Assembly (NCBI GenBank): GCA_046349635.1
Contig: JAXMBX010000052.1
Span: forward strand, 1 to 35,428
Length of the DNA: 35,428 nucleotides
DNA from: JAXMBX01 sp046349635
GTDB lineage: Bacteria; Planctomycetota; Planctomycetia; Planctomycetales; Planctomycetaceae
Direction of reading: 5' to 3'
Under the pieces are notes generated by a model, which saw nothing but the letters and a program-made list of their open reading frames with translations, ran no database searches and was not told the origin of the DNA. The translations under genes and the position numbers were made by a program. Within the stretch, counting starts at the first letter, position 1, and each line of letters starts with the position of its first letter. Positions 23,612 to 32,401 of this stretch are shown here, in pieces.

Positions 23612-26284
23612 ATGGCCGCAGGCAATCCGTTTGGTTCCGCCAGCCAACTTAAAACACGTAGCGGCGACTACACCATTTATCGCCTTCAAGCCCTTGCGGA
23701 TGCCAAGGTGGGAGACATCGAGAAACTCCCCTACTCGATTCGCGTGCTGCTCGAAGCGTGTCTGCGGAATGTGGACAACTTCGTCGTCAATGAAGAGGAC
23801 GTGGTCAATCTGGCCAAGTGGAACCCGACGAAGCCTCTGGAAGTGGAAGTCCCTTTCAAACCGGGGCGCGTGGTGCTGCAGGACTTCACGGGTGTACCCG
23901 CGGTCGTCGATCTCGCCGCGTTGCGGAGCGCGATGGTGCGGATGGGAGGGGATCCGAAGAAGATCAATCCGCTGGTCCCGTGCGACCTGGTGATCGATCA
24001 CTCGGTGCAGGTGGATGAATTCGGCTCTGCGAATGCCTACAAGCTGAACCTCGACAAAGAATTCGAACGAAACCAGGAACGGTATCAGTTCCTGCGGTGG
24101 GGACAGACAGCTTTTAACAATTTCCGCGTGGTTCCACCGGCAACGGGGATCGTGCACCAGGTGAACCTGGAATACCTCGCGAAGGTGGTCCTGACGGACA
24201 AGGGGACGGTGTACCCGGACAGCTTGGTGGGGACGGACAGCCACACGACAATGATCAACGGCCTGGGGGTTGTGGGCTGGGGTGTGGGCGGGATTGAAGC
24301 GGAAGCGGTGATGCTCGGTCAGCCGATTTACATGCTCACGCCGGAAGTGGTGGGCTTCAAACTGACGGGAGAACTGCCCGCCGGTGCGACGGCGACGGAC
24401 CTGGTGTTGACCGTGACGCAGATGCTGCGGAAGCATAAAGTGGTGGGCAAGTTCGTGGAATTCTATGGCCCGGGCCTGGATGCGATGAGCCTGCCGGACC
24501 GGGCGACGATCGCGAACATGGCGCCGGAATATGGGGCGACGATGGGGTTCTTCCCCGTCGATCAGGAAACGTTGCGGTTCCTGGAACGAACCGGTCGGAC
24601 GGCGGACGAGATCGACCTCGTCGAACGTTATTACAAGGAACAGGGGATGTTCCGGACGGCTGCCAGTGCGGAGCCGGTGTTCACCAGCAGCCTGTCGCTG
24701 GACCTGTCGACGGTCGTGCCCTCAATGGCGGGACCGAAGCGTCCGCAGGACCGGGTGCTGCTGTCCGAGATGCAGACGCAGTGGAAGAAGGATCTGGTGG
24801 AAACGTTCCACAAGACCGGCAATTCCGCTCCGGTCGGCCTGAGCGTGGATGGGAAGCAGACGGAAATCACCGATGGGGCGGTGGTGATCGCGGCGATCAC
24901 GAGCTGCACGAACACGAGCAATCCCTCCGTGATGATCGGTGCGGGACTGCTGGCGAAGAAGGCGGCGGAGCGGGGACTTTCGCGCAAGCCGTGGGTGAAG
25001 ACGAGCCTGGCTCCCGGCAGCCGGGTGGTGACGGACTATCTCGCCAAGGCGGGATTGGACAAATCACTCGATGAGATGGGTTTCCAGACGGTGGGTTACG
25101 GTTGCACGACGTGCATCGGGAACAGTGGTCCCCTGCCCCAGCCTGTTTCGGAAGCGGTGAGCAAGGGGAACCTGGTGGTCTCGGCGGTGCTGTCCGGGAA
25201 CCGGAACTTTGAAGGGCGAATCAATCCGCAGGTGAAGGCGAACTATCTCGCCAGTCCGCCGCTGGTGGTGGCGTATGCGATCGCGGGGACGACGGACATC
25301 GATCTCGATACGCAGGCAATCGGGAAGGACAAGGCGGGGAAGGATGTTTATCTGAAGGAGATCTGGCCGAGCCGTGCCGAGGTGAACGAGGTTCTGGCCA
25401 CTTGCATGTCTCCGGAGATGTTCATCAAGGAATACGGGCACGCGACGCAGGGACCCCCCGAGTGGCAGGCGATCAAGGCGCCGACGGGGGACCTATATCA
25501 GTGGGATGAGAAGAGCACGTATGTGCAGGAGCCGCCGTTCTTCCAGGACATGCCTGTGACCCCTGCTCCGATCAAGCCGATCACTGGGGCGCGGGTGCTG
25601 GTCTCGGTCGCGGACTCCGTGACGACGGACCACATCAGTCCGGCGGGTTCGATCAAAGCGGACTCTCCGGCGGGTTTGTACCTGCAGCAGCATGGCGTGC
25701 CGCCGGTGGACTTCAACAGCTATGGGAGCCGGCGCGGGAACGACCGAGTGATGACGCGCGGGACGTTTGCGAATATCCGCCTGAAGAACCTGCTGTGCCC
25801 CGGGACGGAAGGTGGGGTCTCGAAGTTCCTGCCGACCGGCGAGCAGATGTCGATCTATGACGCGAGCGTGAAGTACAAAGAAGCGGGGACGCCGTTGATT
25901 GTGCTGGCGGGTGCGGAATACGGAACGGGTTCGTCTCGTGACTGGGCGGCGAAGGGGACGTATCTGCTGGGTATCCGCGCGGTGATCGCGGTTTCGTACG
26001 AACGGATCCACCGTTCGAATCTGGTGGGAATGGGTGTGCTGCCGCTGGAATTCCTGCCGGGTCAAAGCCGTGAATCGCTGGGCCTGGATGGGACGGAGAC
26101 GTTCTCGATCGCGGTGGATGACAATGTGAAGCCGCGTCAACAGATTACCGTCACGGCGAAGAAAGCGGACGGGAGCGAAGTGAAGTTCCAGACCTTGTGC
26201 CGGATCGATACGCCGGTGGAAGTGGAGTACTACCGTCACGGTGGTATTCTGCACAACGTGCTGCGGAATTTGGCGAAGGGTTAA
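23612..26284 (+). CDS. acnA: Aconitate hydratase A (AcnA/IRP1 family)
   Basis: The TCA-cycle enzyme interconverting citrate and isocitrate through a [4Fe-4S] cluster. The 890-aa protein matches the AcnA/IRP1 length. Cluster ligands are Cys432 in ITSCTNTSNPSVM, and Cys498 and Cys501 in GCTTCIGNSG, in the positions found in E. coli AcnA. Other family marks are SLVGTDSHTTMINGLGVVGWGVGGIEAE, the swivelling-domain DHISPAG and NSYGSRRGN, and the GAEYGTGSSRDWAAKG active-site segment. The frame is open upstream, but the ATG at 23612 is chosen because GGAG lies about 12 bases before it and the protein aligns from there. It stands alone on the plus strand, between a predicted promoter with operator and an intrinsic terminator. 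Confidence 0.97.
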   Translation: MAAGNPFGSASQLKTRSGDYTIYRLQALADAKVGDIEKLPYSIRVLLEACLRNVDNFVVNEEDVVNLAKWNPTKPLEVEVPFKPGRVVLQDFTGVPAVVDLAALRSAMVRMGGDPKKINPLVPCDLVIDHSVQVDEFGSANAYKLNLDKEFERNQERYQFLRWGQTAFNNFRVVPPATGIVHQVNLEYLAKVVLTDKGTVYPDSLVGTDSHTTMINGLGVVGWGVGGIEAEAVMLGQPIYMLTPEVVGFKLTGELPAGATATDLVLTVTQMLRKHKVVGKFVEFYGPGLDAMSLPDRATIANMAPEYGATMGFFPVDQETLRFLERTGRTADEIDLVERYYKEQGMFRTAASAEPVFTSSLSLDLSTVVPSMAGPKRPQDRVLLSEMQTQWKKDLVETFHKTGNSAPVGLSVDGKQTEITDGAVVIAAITSCTNTSNPSVMIGAGLLAKKAAERGLSRKPWVKTSLAPGSRVVTDYLAKAGLDKSLDEMGFQTVGYGCTTCIGNSGPLPQPVSEAVSKGNLVVSAVLSGNRNFEGRINPQVKANYLASPPLVVAYAIAGTTDIDLDTQAIGKDKAGKDVYLKEIWPSRAEVNEVLATCMSPEMFIKEYGHATQGPPEWQAIKAPTGDLYQWDEKSTYVQEPPFFQDMPVTPAPIKPITGARVLVSVADSVTTDHISPAGSIKADSPAGLYLQQHGVPPVDFNSYGSRRGNDRVMTRGTFANIRLKNLLCPGTEGGVSKFLPTGEQMSIYDASVKYKEAGTPLIVLAGAEYGTGSSRDWAAKGTYLLGIRAVIAVSYERIHRSNLVGMGVLPLEFLPGQSRESLGLDGTETFSIAVDDNVKPRQQITVTAKKADGSEVKFQTLCRIDTPVEVEYYRHGGILHNVLRNLAKG

Positions 26285-26324
26285 AGCAAGATCCGGTCTA
26301 CTGCGTTGAAGTGGAACGGTGAGG

Positions 26325-26370
26325 CGATTTGAAATCAACACGCTGAGAAGCTGGGTCTTGCCCCAGCCTA
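26325..26370. repeat. Dispersed repeat, CGATTTGAAATCAACNCG type, copy 2
   Basis: Matches 21864-21909. AAGCTGGGTCTTGCCCCAGC can form a hairpin in this copy (GCTGGG with CCCAGC). It lies just after acnA and directly before another repeat module. Confidence 0.65.
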
Positions 26371-26377
26371 CAAATAT

Positions 26378-26434
26378 GACCTCTTGTGGCTAACGCCACC
26401 CACACGCCGGAGTACCGGCGTATGGGCCATCCAG
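26378..26434. repeat. Hairpin repeat, ACGCCGGAGTACCGGCGT type, copy 1
   Basis: GACCTCTTGTGGC then CGCCACCCACACGCCGGAG, TACCGGCGTATGGGCCA. Perfect ACGCCGG-AGTA-CCGGCGT stem with an outer CCCA/TGGG pairing. The same module stands at 35231-35287; both copies precede a plus-strand gene. Confidence 0.75.
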
Positions 26435-26440
26435 AATTTC

Positions 26441-26476
26441 AAAACTCTCCCGTTCGAAAGAGCGGGGGAGTTTTTA
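26441..26476 (+). terminator. Intrinsic terminator after acnA
   Basis: AAAACTCTCCCG, a 10-nt loop and CGGGGGAGTTTTT form a 9-bp stem (one G-T pair) followed by a T-run. It begins 157 bp after the acnA stop. The A-run on the other side means it could work in both directions. Confidence 0.8.
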
Positions 26477-26547
26477 TTTCGGGATTCGAGTGCGGCGTGC
26501 TAGAGTCGGCGGCGTTGCCCCTGCCTGTCGCTCAAGAGGATGTTTCC

Positions 26548-28186
26548 ATGCCGACTGTTGCCGAGTATGTCGTACAGCGTCTTGCCCAGTTGGGGATCAC
26601 GGAGTGCTTCGGGGTGCCGGGGGATTTTTCGTTCCCGCTGAATGACGCGATCGAGTCGAGCGGGACGATCCGGTGGATCGGGTGCGCGAAATGAGCTGAA
26701 CGCTGCCTATGCGGCGGACGGTTATGCCCGCGTCCGAGGGATGGCACTCTCAACACGACGTTCGGGGTGGGGGAACTTTCGGCCATCAACGGGGTGATGG
26801 GAAGTTACGCGGAACACTGCACGGTGTTTCACCTTGTGGGGTGCCCAGCACACGGCATCAAAAATCCCGTCAGATCGTGCATCACTCTCCGGCGGATGGG
26901 AATTTTGAGCGGATTACATCGATCTCGGCCAAGGCCGCGTGTGCCCACGCTGCTGACCCCGGACAACTGCGTGCATGAGATGGAGCGGATCATCGCGGCC
27001 GCTTTAACGCACCGCAGGCCGGTTTACATCCAGGTTCCGCGGGATGTGGCGGACATGCCGGTGTCTGGGGGAGTGTCGGTGCGTGGCCAGAACCCGCGAG
27101 CGATCCCGAAAGAACTGCTTGGCGGTCCAGGCGGCGCCTGCCAAGCTGCAGGCGGCCAAGAGCGGGGCGATTCTGCCGGCGTTTACCGCGGCCCGGTTCG
27201 GAGTCCAGCGGGAATTGCTGAATCTGATTGAAGCGTCCGGGCTGCCGTTCGCGACGACGTCCTCGATAAAGCGGTGATCTCCGAATCGCATCCGCAATTC
27301 ATCGGGATGTATGCGGGGAAGTTTTCGATGCCGGACGCGGTCCGGCTGGTGGAACATTCGGACGTGCTGATCGATGCGGGGAGTGCTGTTCAACGATTTT
27401 TCGACCGGAGGGTTCGCGCACACCATCGATCTCGCACGGACGATCAAGATCGACATTGATGCGACGACGATTGACGGGCGGGTGTATACGCCGGTCCGGA
27501 TGCAGGACATGTTTTCCGCCCTCGCGAAAGAGATGAAAGAAATTGGGCCGTTTGAGGCCGCGCGGCCGCAACCGCGGGAAGTAGTGGATTCCGCGGACGA
27601 TCCGATTACGGCGGCTTCGCTGTATCCGCGGTATCAACGGTTCTTCCGGCCGGGGGACATCATCCTGGCGGACACGGGGACCAGCTCGGCAGGAGTGAGC
27701 GGGCTGCTGTTGCCCGAAAATGCGGTGTATCACAATCCGACGCTGTGGGGGGCGATCGGCTGGGCGACACCGGCGCGCTGGGGACGTGTCTCGCGGATCG
27801 GAACCGGCGCACGGTGCTGATTCACGGGTGAAGGAGGGCACCATCGCACGGTGAACGACCTGGGGGCGTTTGCGTGGTACGGGGCGAAGCCGATTATTTT
27901 TGTGTTGAACAACGCGGGCTACGCCGTGGAGCGGGCGCTGGAACAGAACGGAAACTGGTCCTACAACGACCTTGCCCCGTGGAATTACGCGCAACTGCCG
28001 GGGGCGTTTGGGTGCCAGGACTGGCTTGTGCGGACGGTGAAGACGAACGGGGAGTTGGATGCCGTGATGGGGGAGGCCTCGACGGCGACGACCGGCTGCT
28101 ATATCGAAGTGATCGCCGGGCCGCAGGACTATCCGCAGATATTGCATCTGCTGCACGATCGGCTGGGGATTATTTACGGGTATTAG
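26548..28186 (+). pseudogene. Thiamine-diphosphate 2-keto-acid (pyruvate/indolepyruvate) decarboxylase, about nine frame changes
   Basis: The full length of a PDC/IPDC-type decarboxylase (about 546 codons, family ~550 aa) can be followed, but only by moving between the three frames. Pieces in order: VAEYVVQRLAQLGITECFGV; NELNAAYAADGYARVRG; FGVGELSAINGVMGSY; HHSPADGNFERITSISAKAA; TPDNCVHEMERIIAAAL; LLNLIEASGLPF; DKAVISESHPQFIGMYAGKF; FNDFSTGGFAHTIDL; LGTCLADRNRRTVLIHG; EGGHHRTVNDLGAFAWYGAK to the stop. The catalytic Glu side, the ThDP motif (GEGG then NNAGY) and most conserved residues survive, so the damage is almost all small indels, not substitutions. Either very recent decay or local sequencing/assembly error. 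ATG at 26548 with AAGAGGA 8 bases upstream. Confidence 0.8.
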
Positions 28187-28414
28187 TTCACCACCCTCCA
28201 AGGAGAGACGTTCCGTACGTTTGACACTCGATTGTTTTGTCCATGTCCAATGACGGCACTGCTGAACCGCTGTGCGGATTCCGCAGTGGCACCCGTCCAA
28301 CGGGAAGCGACGTGGGTGCAAGAGACGTTTGAACCGTTAGGAACCCCGCGCTTGGGCTTGGGGCTAGTTGATCCAAATCCGGACGATCGCTTCGCAAGAA
28401 CCCGGCCACCCTAT

Positions 28415-29008
28415 TTACTTGGCGGTTTTTTCGAGTTTGGCGATTTCGCGGTGGATTTGCTCGGGCCAGGGGCGGCCGCCGTGGGTCCGGCTGACGCGCT
28501 TGTAGCGGACGATGCCTTCCCGATCGATCAGGAATGTCGTGGGGTAGGAGGTCTCCAGCGAGGCGTTCCAGCGGAGGCCGTATGCGGAGGTGAATTCGAA
28601 GTCAGGATCGAGCAGAAGGTAAACATTGCGCGCGAGATCCTGGTCGCCGAGGAATTCCTTGGCGTGTTCTTCGAGGTCCTCCGCTTCGCCGGGGTAGACG
28701 AAGACGAGGAAGATCCGTTTCTTGGAGAGTTCCTTCGCCATGGCGGTCAGTTCGGCGAACTGCTTTTTGCAGGGGGGACTCTGGGCGCGGGGATAACCGC
28801 GGAGCACGACGAGCATGACGGAGCCATGTTTGGTCATGTCGGAGAGGCTGGTTTCGTCCCCATCGAGATCCTTGAGGGTGAAGTCGGGGGCCTCTGTGCC
28901 GACCGCGGGAATCTTGCCTGCGGCCTGGAGGGAGAAGGGGGCGAGCAGCAGTGCGCACAGGGCCAGGCAGGCCATGAGCAGCCAGCCGCGCGACAACCGT
29001 TTTTGCAT
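28415..29008 (-). CDS. Exported redoxin (AhpC/TSA-like) with one active-site Cys missing
   Basis: A 197-aa thioredoxin-fold protein with a signal peptide (LLMACLALCALLLAPFSLQAA, cleavage near residue 30). Thereafter GTEAPDFTLKDLDGD, LVVLRGYPRAQSPPCKKQF and YPTTFLIDREGIVRYKRVS are typical of the AhpC/TSA-redoxin family. The site usually read as QCPxC in close relatives is QSPPC here, leaving Ser77 and only Cys80. It may therefore work through a single Cys or have lost peroxidase/disulfide activity. Strong ribosome site (AGGAGGTG) five bases before the ATG at 29008. Divergent from the SthA-like gene; convergent with the damaged decarboxylase. Confidence 0.85.
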   Translation of the reverse strand: MQKRLSRGWLLMACLALCALLLAPFSLQAAGKIPAVGTEAPDFTLKDLDGDETSLSDMTKHGSVMLVVLRGYPRAQSPPCKKQFAELTAMAKELSKKRIFLVFVYPGEAEDLEEHAKEFLGDQDLARNVYLLLDPDFEFTSAYGLRWNASLETSYPTTFLIDREGIVRYKRVSRTHGGRPWPEQIHREIAKLEKTAK

Positions 29009-29255
29009 GACGGCACCTCCTGTTTTGTTCTCACTTCGCCCCGTTATCTCTGAGTAATCGGCATAACCGGACTGCGGAAACCGGCATAAGTCACACTACC
29101 GGACCAGCTTCGCGAAACGGAGAACTTCCAGCAGCTTATGGATCACCCCCAAAGCGCCCAGACGTCGATCAGACAGCAAGGTCTGCCTTTCCGGCTGAAC
29201 TTTACTGACCCACAAACTCGCCGACGGACTGGCTCAAACTTCAAAGTCCCTCATC

Positions 29256-30539
29256 ATGCGCTACGACCTGTTAATCCTGGGAACCGAACCCGCGGGCCTG
29301 CATGCGGCCTTCCTCGCCGCGCATGCGGGTCGCCGTGTCGCGTTAATCAGTTCTCCGGATGTCCCCTGGCCTGTGAGTTCGGAGACGATCTGCCAAGACA
29401 ATGTTCGGCCCCGTTCGTTGCGTCTGGTGTATGACCTGCCGCAGATTCTGCTGAACCAGCCTCTGCTCCTCCCGACGCTGGCGGCTTGCCGCGGGAACTT
29501 CGGCAAGTTCGCCCAGCAGTTGGGGCATTTGTGGCGGGTGGATCAGGATCTGCAACAGGGCCGGCTGCGCGAGCAGGGGGTGGATTGTTTCCAGGGAACG
29601 ACGGAAATCCTCGCTGCCGGGCGAATCCGTCTGACGGAACCGGCGCGTCAACCGCGCGACCTGTCCGCGGATCGGATCCTGATCGCGGCGGATTCGGAAC
29701 AGCGCGAATCGCACGGGCTGCGGACGGATGGGTTGCGGATTGTGACTGCCGATCAGATGGTGCTCCTCCCCGAGCTGCCGAAGCGAATTCTGGTGGTCGG
29801 CGGAGGGATGACCGGGATGGCGTGGACGGAAGTCCTGAGCCGGCTGGGGCACGAACTGACCGTCATCGATTCACAGGGAGATTCCCTGACCCAGCGGGGA
29901 GCGCTATTGGCGCGTCCGCTGGCGGATGGGAAGAACCACGGGAATTACCGGCTGTTGCTCGGTCACGACGCGATCGGAGCGGATGTGGGACGCCGCCGCG
30001 AGATGGTGGTGACGCTGGACTGCGGCGTGAAAGTCCACGGGGATCTGATCCTGCTGGCGCATGGCCGGCGTCTGAAAACCGATGCCAAGGGCCTGAAGCA
30101 ACTGGGTGTGCTGACGGACGAACAAGGGCGTCTGTGGTGCAACGACCAGTTGCAGACGTGGGAGCCGAGCCTACTGGCGATCGGGCAGTCGATCAGCTAC
30201 CTGGAGCCGTGGCGATATTCGCTGCCGTTGTTGGATCGAATCCTGCTTCCCGATCCCCTGCCTGCGGAGGCATCGAAGGCGGAAGGCTCCGCCAGTGCCA
30301 CGAATGTTGCAACAGAAGGTAACGCCAGGAAGCGGGCGCGGGGGGAGGACGGGGGAGAAAGTGGAGGGTGGGAAGTAGGGAGGAGAGAGGGACAAGAAAA
30401 CCAAGATCAGAGACGTTTGTGCCGCCCCCCTCTGCCCTCTCCCTCGGGGGGGAGGAGGGAAAAGACGGGTTTCAGATGCGCAGGTTTGGCTCGAAGCCGA
30501 CATCGAGGGTGCAGGGCCCAGATCCGTCTCAAGGTGTAG
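29256..30539 (+). CDS. SthA/dihydrolipoamide dehydrogenase-like protein with degraded FAD motifs
   Basis: A 427-aa reading frame whose first ~333 residues follow the class I pyridine-nucleotide disulfide oxidoreductase fold, closest in pattern to soluble transhydrogenase SthA. The first dinucleotide loop reads ILGTEPAGLHAA, with Glu where a Gly is expected; the usual FAD-contacting A-x-GD near the C-terminal side reads AIGQ; there is no redox CxxxxC. The NAD(P) loop VVGGGMTG (181-187) is intact. After residue 333 the dimerisation domain is missing and the frame runs on into a low-complexity stretch and the CCCTCTCCC repeat, overlapping the 3' end of the convergent cheX-like gene, so the true end is uncertain. 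No clear ribosome site at the ATG (29256). Possibly a decaying gene. Confidence 0.6.
   Translation: MRYDLLILGTEPAGLHAAFLAAHAGRRVALISSPDVPWPVSSETICQDNVRPRSLRLVYDLPQILLNQPLLLPTLAACRGNFGKFAQQLGHLWRVDQDLQQGRLREQGVDCFQGTTEILAAGRIRLTEPARQPRDLSADRILIAADSEQRESHGLRTDGLRIVTADQMVLLPELPKRILVVGGGMTGMAWTEVLSRLGHELTVIDSQGDSLTQRGALLARPLADGKNHGNYRLLLGHDAIGADVGRRREMVVTLDCGVKVHGDLILLAHGRRLKTDAKGLKQLGVLTDEQGRLWCNDQLQTWEPSLLAIGQSISYLEPWRYSLPLLDRILLPDPLPAEASKAEGSASATNVATEGNARKRARGEDGGESGGWEVGRREGQENQDQRRLCRPPLPSPSGGRREKTGFRCAGLARSRHRGCRAQIRLKV
30405..30470. repeat. GATCAGAGACG + CCCTCTCCC hairpin repeat, copy 2
   Basis: GATCAGAGACG (30405-30415), a C-rich stretch, then CCCTCTCCCTCGGGGGGGAG and GAGGGA. Same order as 7320-7380. 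The copy lies inside the C-terminal extension of the SthA-like frame, which indicates that this part of the frame is not a conserved protein. Confidence 0.7.
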
Positions 30540-30971
30540 CCAATAATGGGTGGACCAGCGGGGGGTGTAGAGGACCATACCCTCGCTGATCATCACCTGG
30601 GGGAGTCCGAGCCTGGTAGCTGATAATCTTCCAGCTCGCGTTTTCCGTGGCCGGCGACCAGGCTTGCCATTTCGCCGATGACGTCCCGGACGAATTCATC
30701 GGGTTCGGTCGCTTCCATGCCGGTCATCATCTCGAGCATCTTGCAGGCGACCGGGATGGTTGTGCTGAACGTAACGGCGCCGGTGAGTTCTCCGACAAAC
30801 CGACCGAGGAGGAGACGGCATACAGTTGAGGCGCCCTGAGACACCAGTTGCGGTTCCCCCATCTGCGAATTGACCTGCATCATGGTGCTGAGGACGGACT
30901 GCAGTGACTTCTGCAAACGGACTCACCAGTTCGCGGACAACATCAATCTGGTTCAGGCTTTTGACCGGCAT
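30472..30971 (-). pseudogene. CheX-like chemotaxis phosphatase-family protein, three frame changes
   Basis: About 166 codons, the CheX size (~155 aa), readable with frame changes near 30918, 30600 and 30510. Pieces: MPVKSLNQIDVVRELVSPF; LQSVLSTMMQVNSQMGEPQL with VGELTGAVTFSTTIPVACK, LEMMTGMEATEPDEFVRDVI and GEMASLVAGHGKRELE; then QVMISEGMVLYTPRWSTHYW; finally GPCTLDVGFEPNLRI and stop. CheX proteins dephosphorylate CheY-P; the marker E-x-x-N motif is not clear (the position reads EMASLVAGHG), so this belongs to the wider CheC/CheX-like group and the phosphatase role is uncertain. ATG at 30971 with GGGAG just upstream. The frame changes may be sequencing errors. Confidence 0.65.
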
Positions 30972-31068
30972 TGTGCTCCCTTTCCCGCGTGAGAACCGGG
31001 GGACGGCATTCGAAGGCTTCTGTGACGATGGTGCAAAGCATTCCGGACGGCGATGTTGCGATGGAGGC

Positions 31069-31099
31069 TTACGAAAGAATTGCCTTGCACCTTTCGTAA
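31069..31099. promoter_or_regulatory. Perfect 9-bp dyad between rluD-like and cheX-like genes
   Basis: TTACGAAAG (31069-31077) and CTTTCGTAA (31091-31099) form a perfect inverted repeat with a 13-nt spacer, about 100 bp upstream of the cheX-like start. It may be an operator. The rest of the 324-bp gap 30972-31295 shows no gene or other signal. Confidence 0.4.
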
Positions 31100-31295
31100 A
31101 ACGGCATTCCCGGAGTTGAGACTGCAATGCATCCGGGGGAGTCGCGATGGAGCGGATTTCGGAGAGTCTGTCGATCGGGAGGCCTGTCTGTCGTTTTCGC
31201 GGAGAGACGGGAGAAAGTGAGGTCATTCGCCTCAGTCTGTCGAGGTTCTCCGGGTTGCCGTCGGTTGGGAACATGGCGTGCGCGATTCGCGGCGG

Positions 31296-32368
31296 TCATT
31301 TGCGGCGCGGCGCTTTTTCCAGGGCGGCCACGAAGTCCGCGGGGAGCGGGGCCTCGAAATACATCGGCAGTCGGGTGATCGGGTGCATGATGCGCCGAGA
31401 ACGCGTGCAGTGCCTGGCGGTTCATCAAGTGCCCGGCCATGCCACCTTCGGGAGGGCGATAGGCGGGCCGAGTTGCACGGGGCCGTCGGGTCCATAAAAC
31501 TCATCGGCGACGATGGGGTGTCCGAGGCTGGCGACGTGCACGCGGATCTGGTGCATGCGTCCTGTGATGGGCTGGGCTTTCACCAGCAGTAATCACCCAG
31601 GCGTTCCAGCGTCTCGAAAGTGGTCCGCGAAGGGCGTGGGTCGATGGCATCCGGGGCGGTGGTCATAAGGAAACTCTCGCCGCCGGGAACCACCCCGATG
31701 GGGAGATTGACGGTATTGAGATCCCCCTGCACTTCCCCGTGGACCAGGGCGAGGTATGTTTTGCGGACCTTGCCGTCTTCAAAGGCGGTGGATAATCGGC
31801 GGTTGGCGATGTGTTCCTTGGCGATGACAGTGACGCCGCTCGTCAGGCGGTCGAGACGATGGACGATTCCCGGTCGCAAGACGCCCGGGACGATGGTCTG
31901 CTGATCGAAGTGGTACTGCATCGCGTTCAGGAGCGTTTCGCGGTGGTAATTCCCGCAGGGATGCACGACCTGTCCGGGGGGTTTGTTGACGACCACCATC
32001 CAGGGGTCTTCGTACAGGATCTCCACCGGCAAGCATTGCGGGGGGAGCATCTTGTCGGGGGGTTCGAGGAGGCGGATCGAGATGATTTCCCCGGTGCGGA
32101 CCCGGTCTTCGACTTCGGCGGTGACGCCATCGATTTTCACCTGGCGGGCGCGGACGAGGCGTTGGAGGCGGAAGGAGGTGTAGTTGCGGAAATGGCGTTC
32201 CAGGAAGCTGTCGATGCGCACGCCGCTGAGGTACTTTTCGACGGTGACTTCGGCGGTGAAGGGAAAGCCTGCGCCGGAAGCTTGGAAGAGGGAGAGTGGA
32301 GGATGGGCGACGTCAACGTTCAACGGACTGATTCCTGTGTGTCTGATGTTTCCTCGAACATACGGCAA
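31296..32368 (-). pseudogene. rluD: RluA/RluD-family 23S rRNA pseudouridine synthase, three frame changes
   Basis: An S4 domain (YLSGVRIDSFLERHFRN, LVRARQVKIDG) precedes the synthase domain with YEDPWMVVVNKPPGQVVHP, the catalytic HRLDRLTSG and KTYLALVHGEV. The first frame stops at 31580 right after LERLGDYCW. The family continues in another frame with LVKAQPITGRMHQIRVH and GHPIVADEFYG, then (frame change near 31460) GGMAGHLMNRQALHAF, then (near 31390) HPITRLPMYFEAPLPADFV and a stop at 31296. The break at 31580 is explained by one missing C in TGCTGG. Total about 357 codons, slightly above RluD length. The outermost start is a TTG at 32368; a TTG at 32323 with AGGA upstream is an alternative. 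Assignment to RluD rather than RluA/RluC is by overall layout only. Confidence 0.75.
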
Positions 32369-32401
32369 GGGGCGAGGGAAACCAAGTCACGCCCGGACTC
32401 G

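Noticed and set aside
28187..28414. Gap between the decarboxylase and the redoxin searched for a small gene or terminator
   Set aside because: No ribosome site with an open frame and no stem followed by a T-run was seen.
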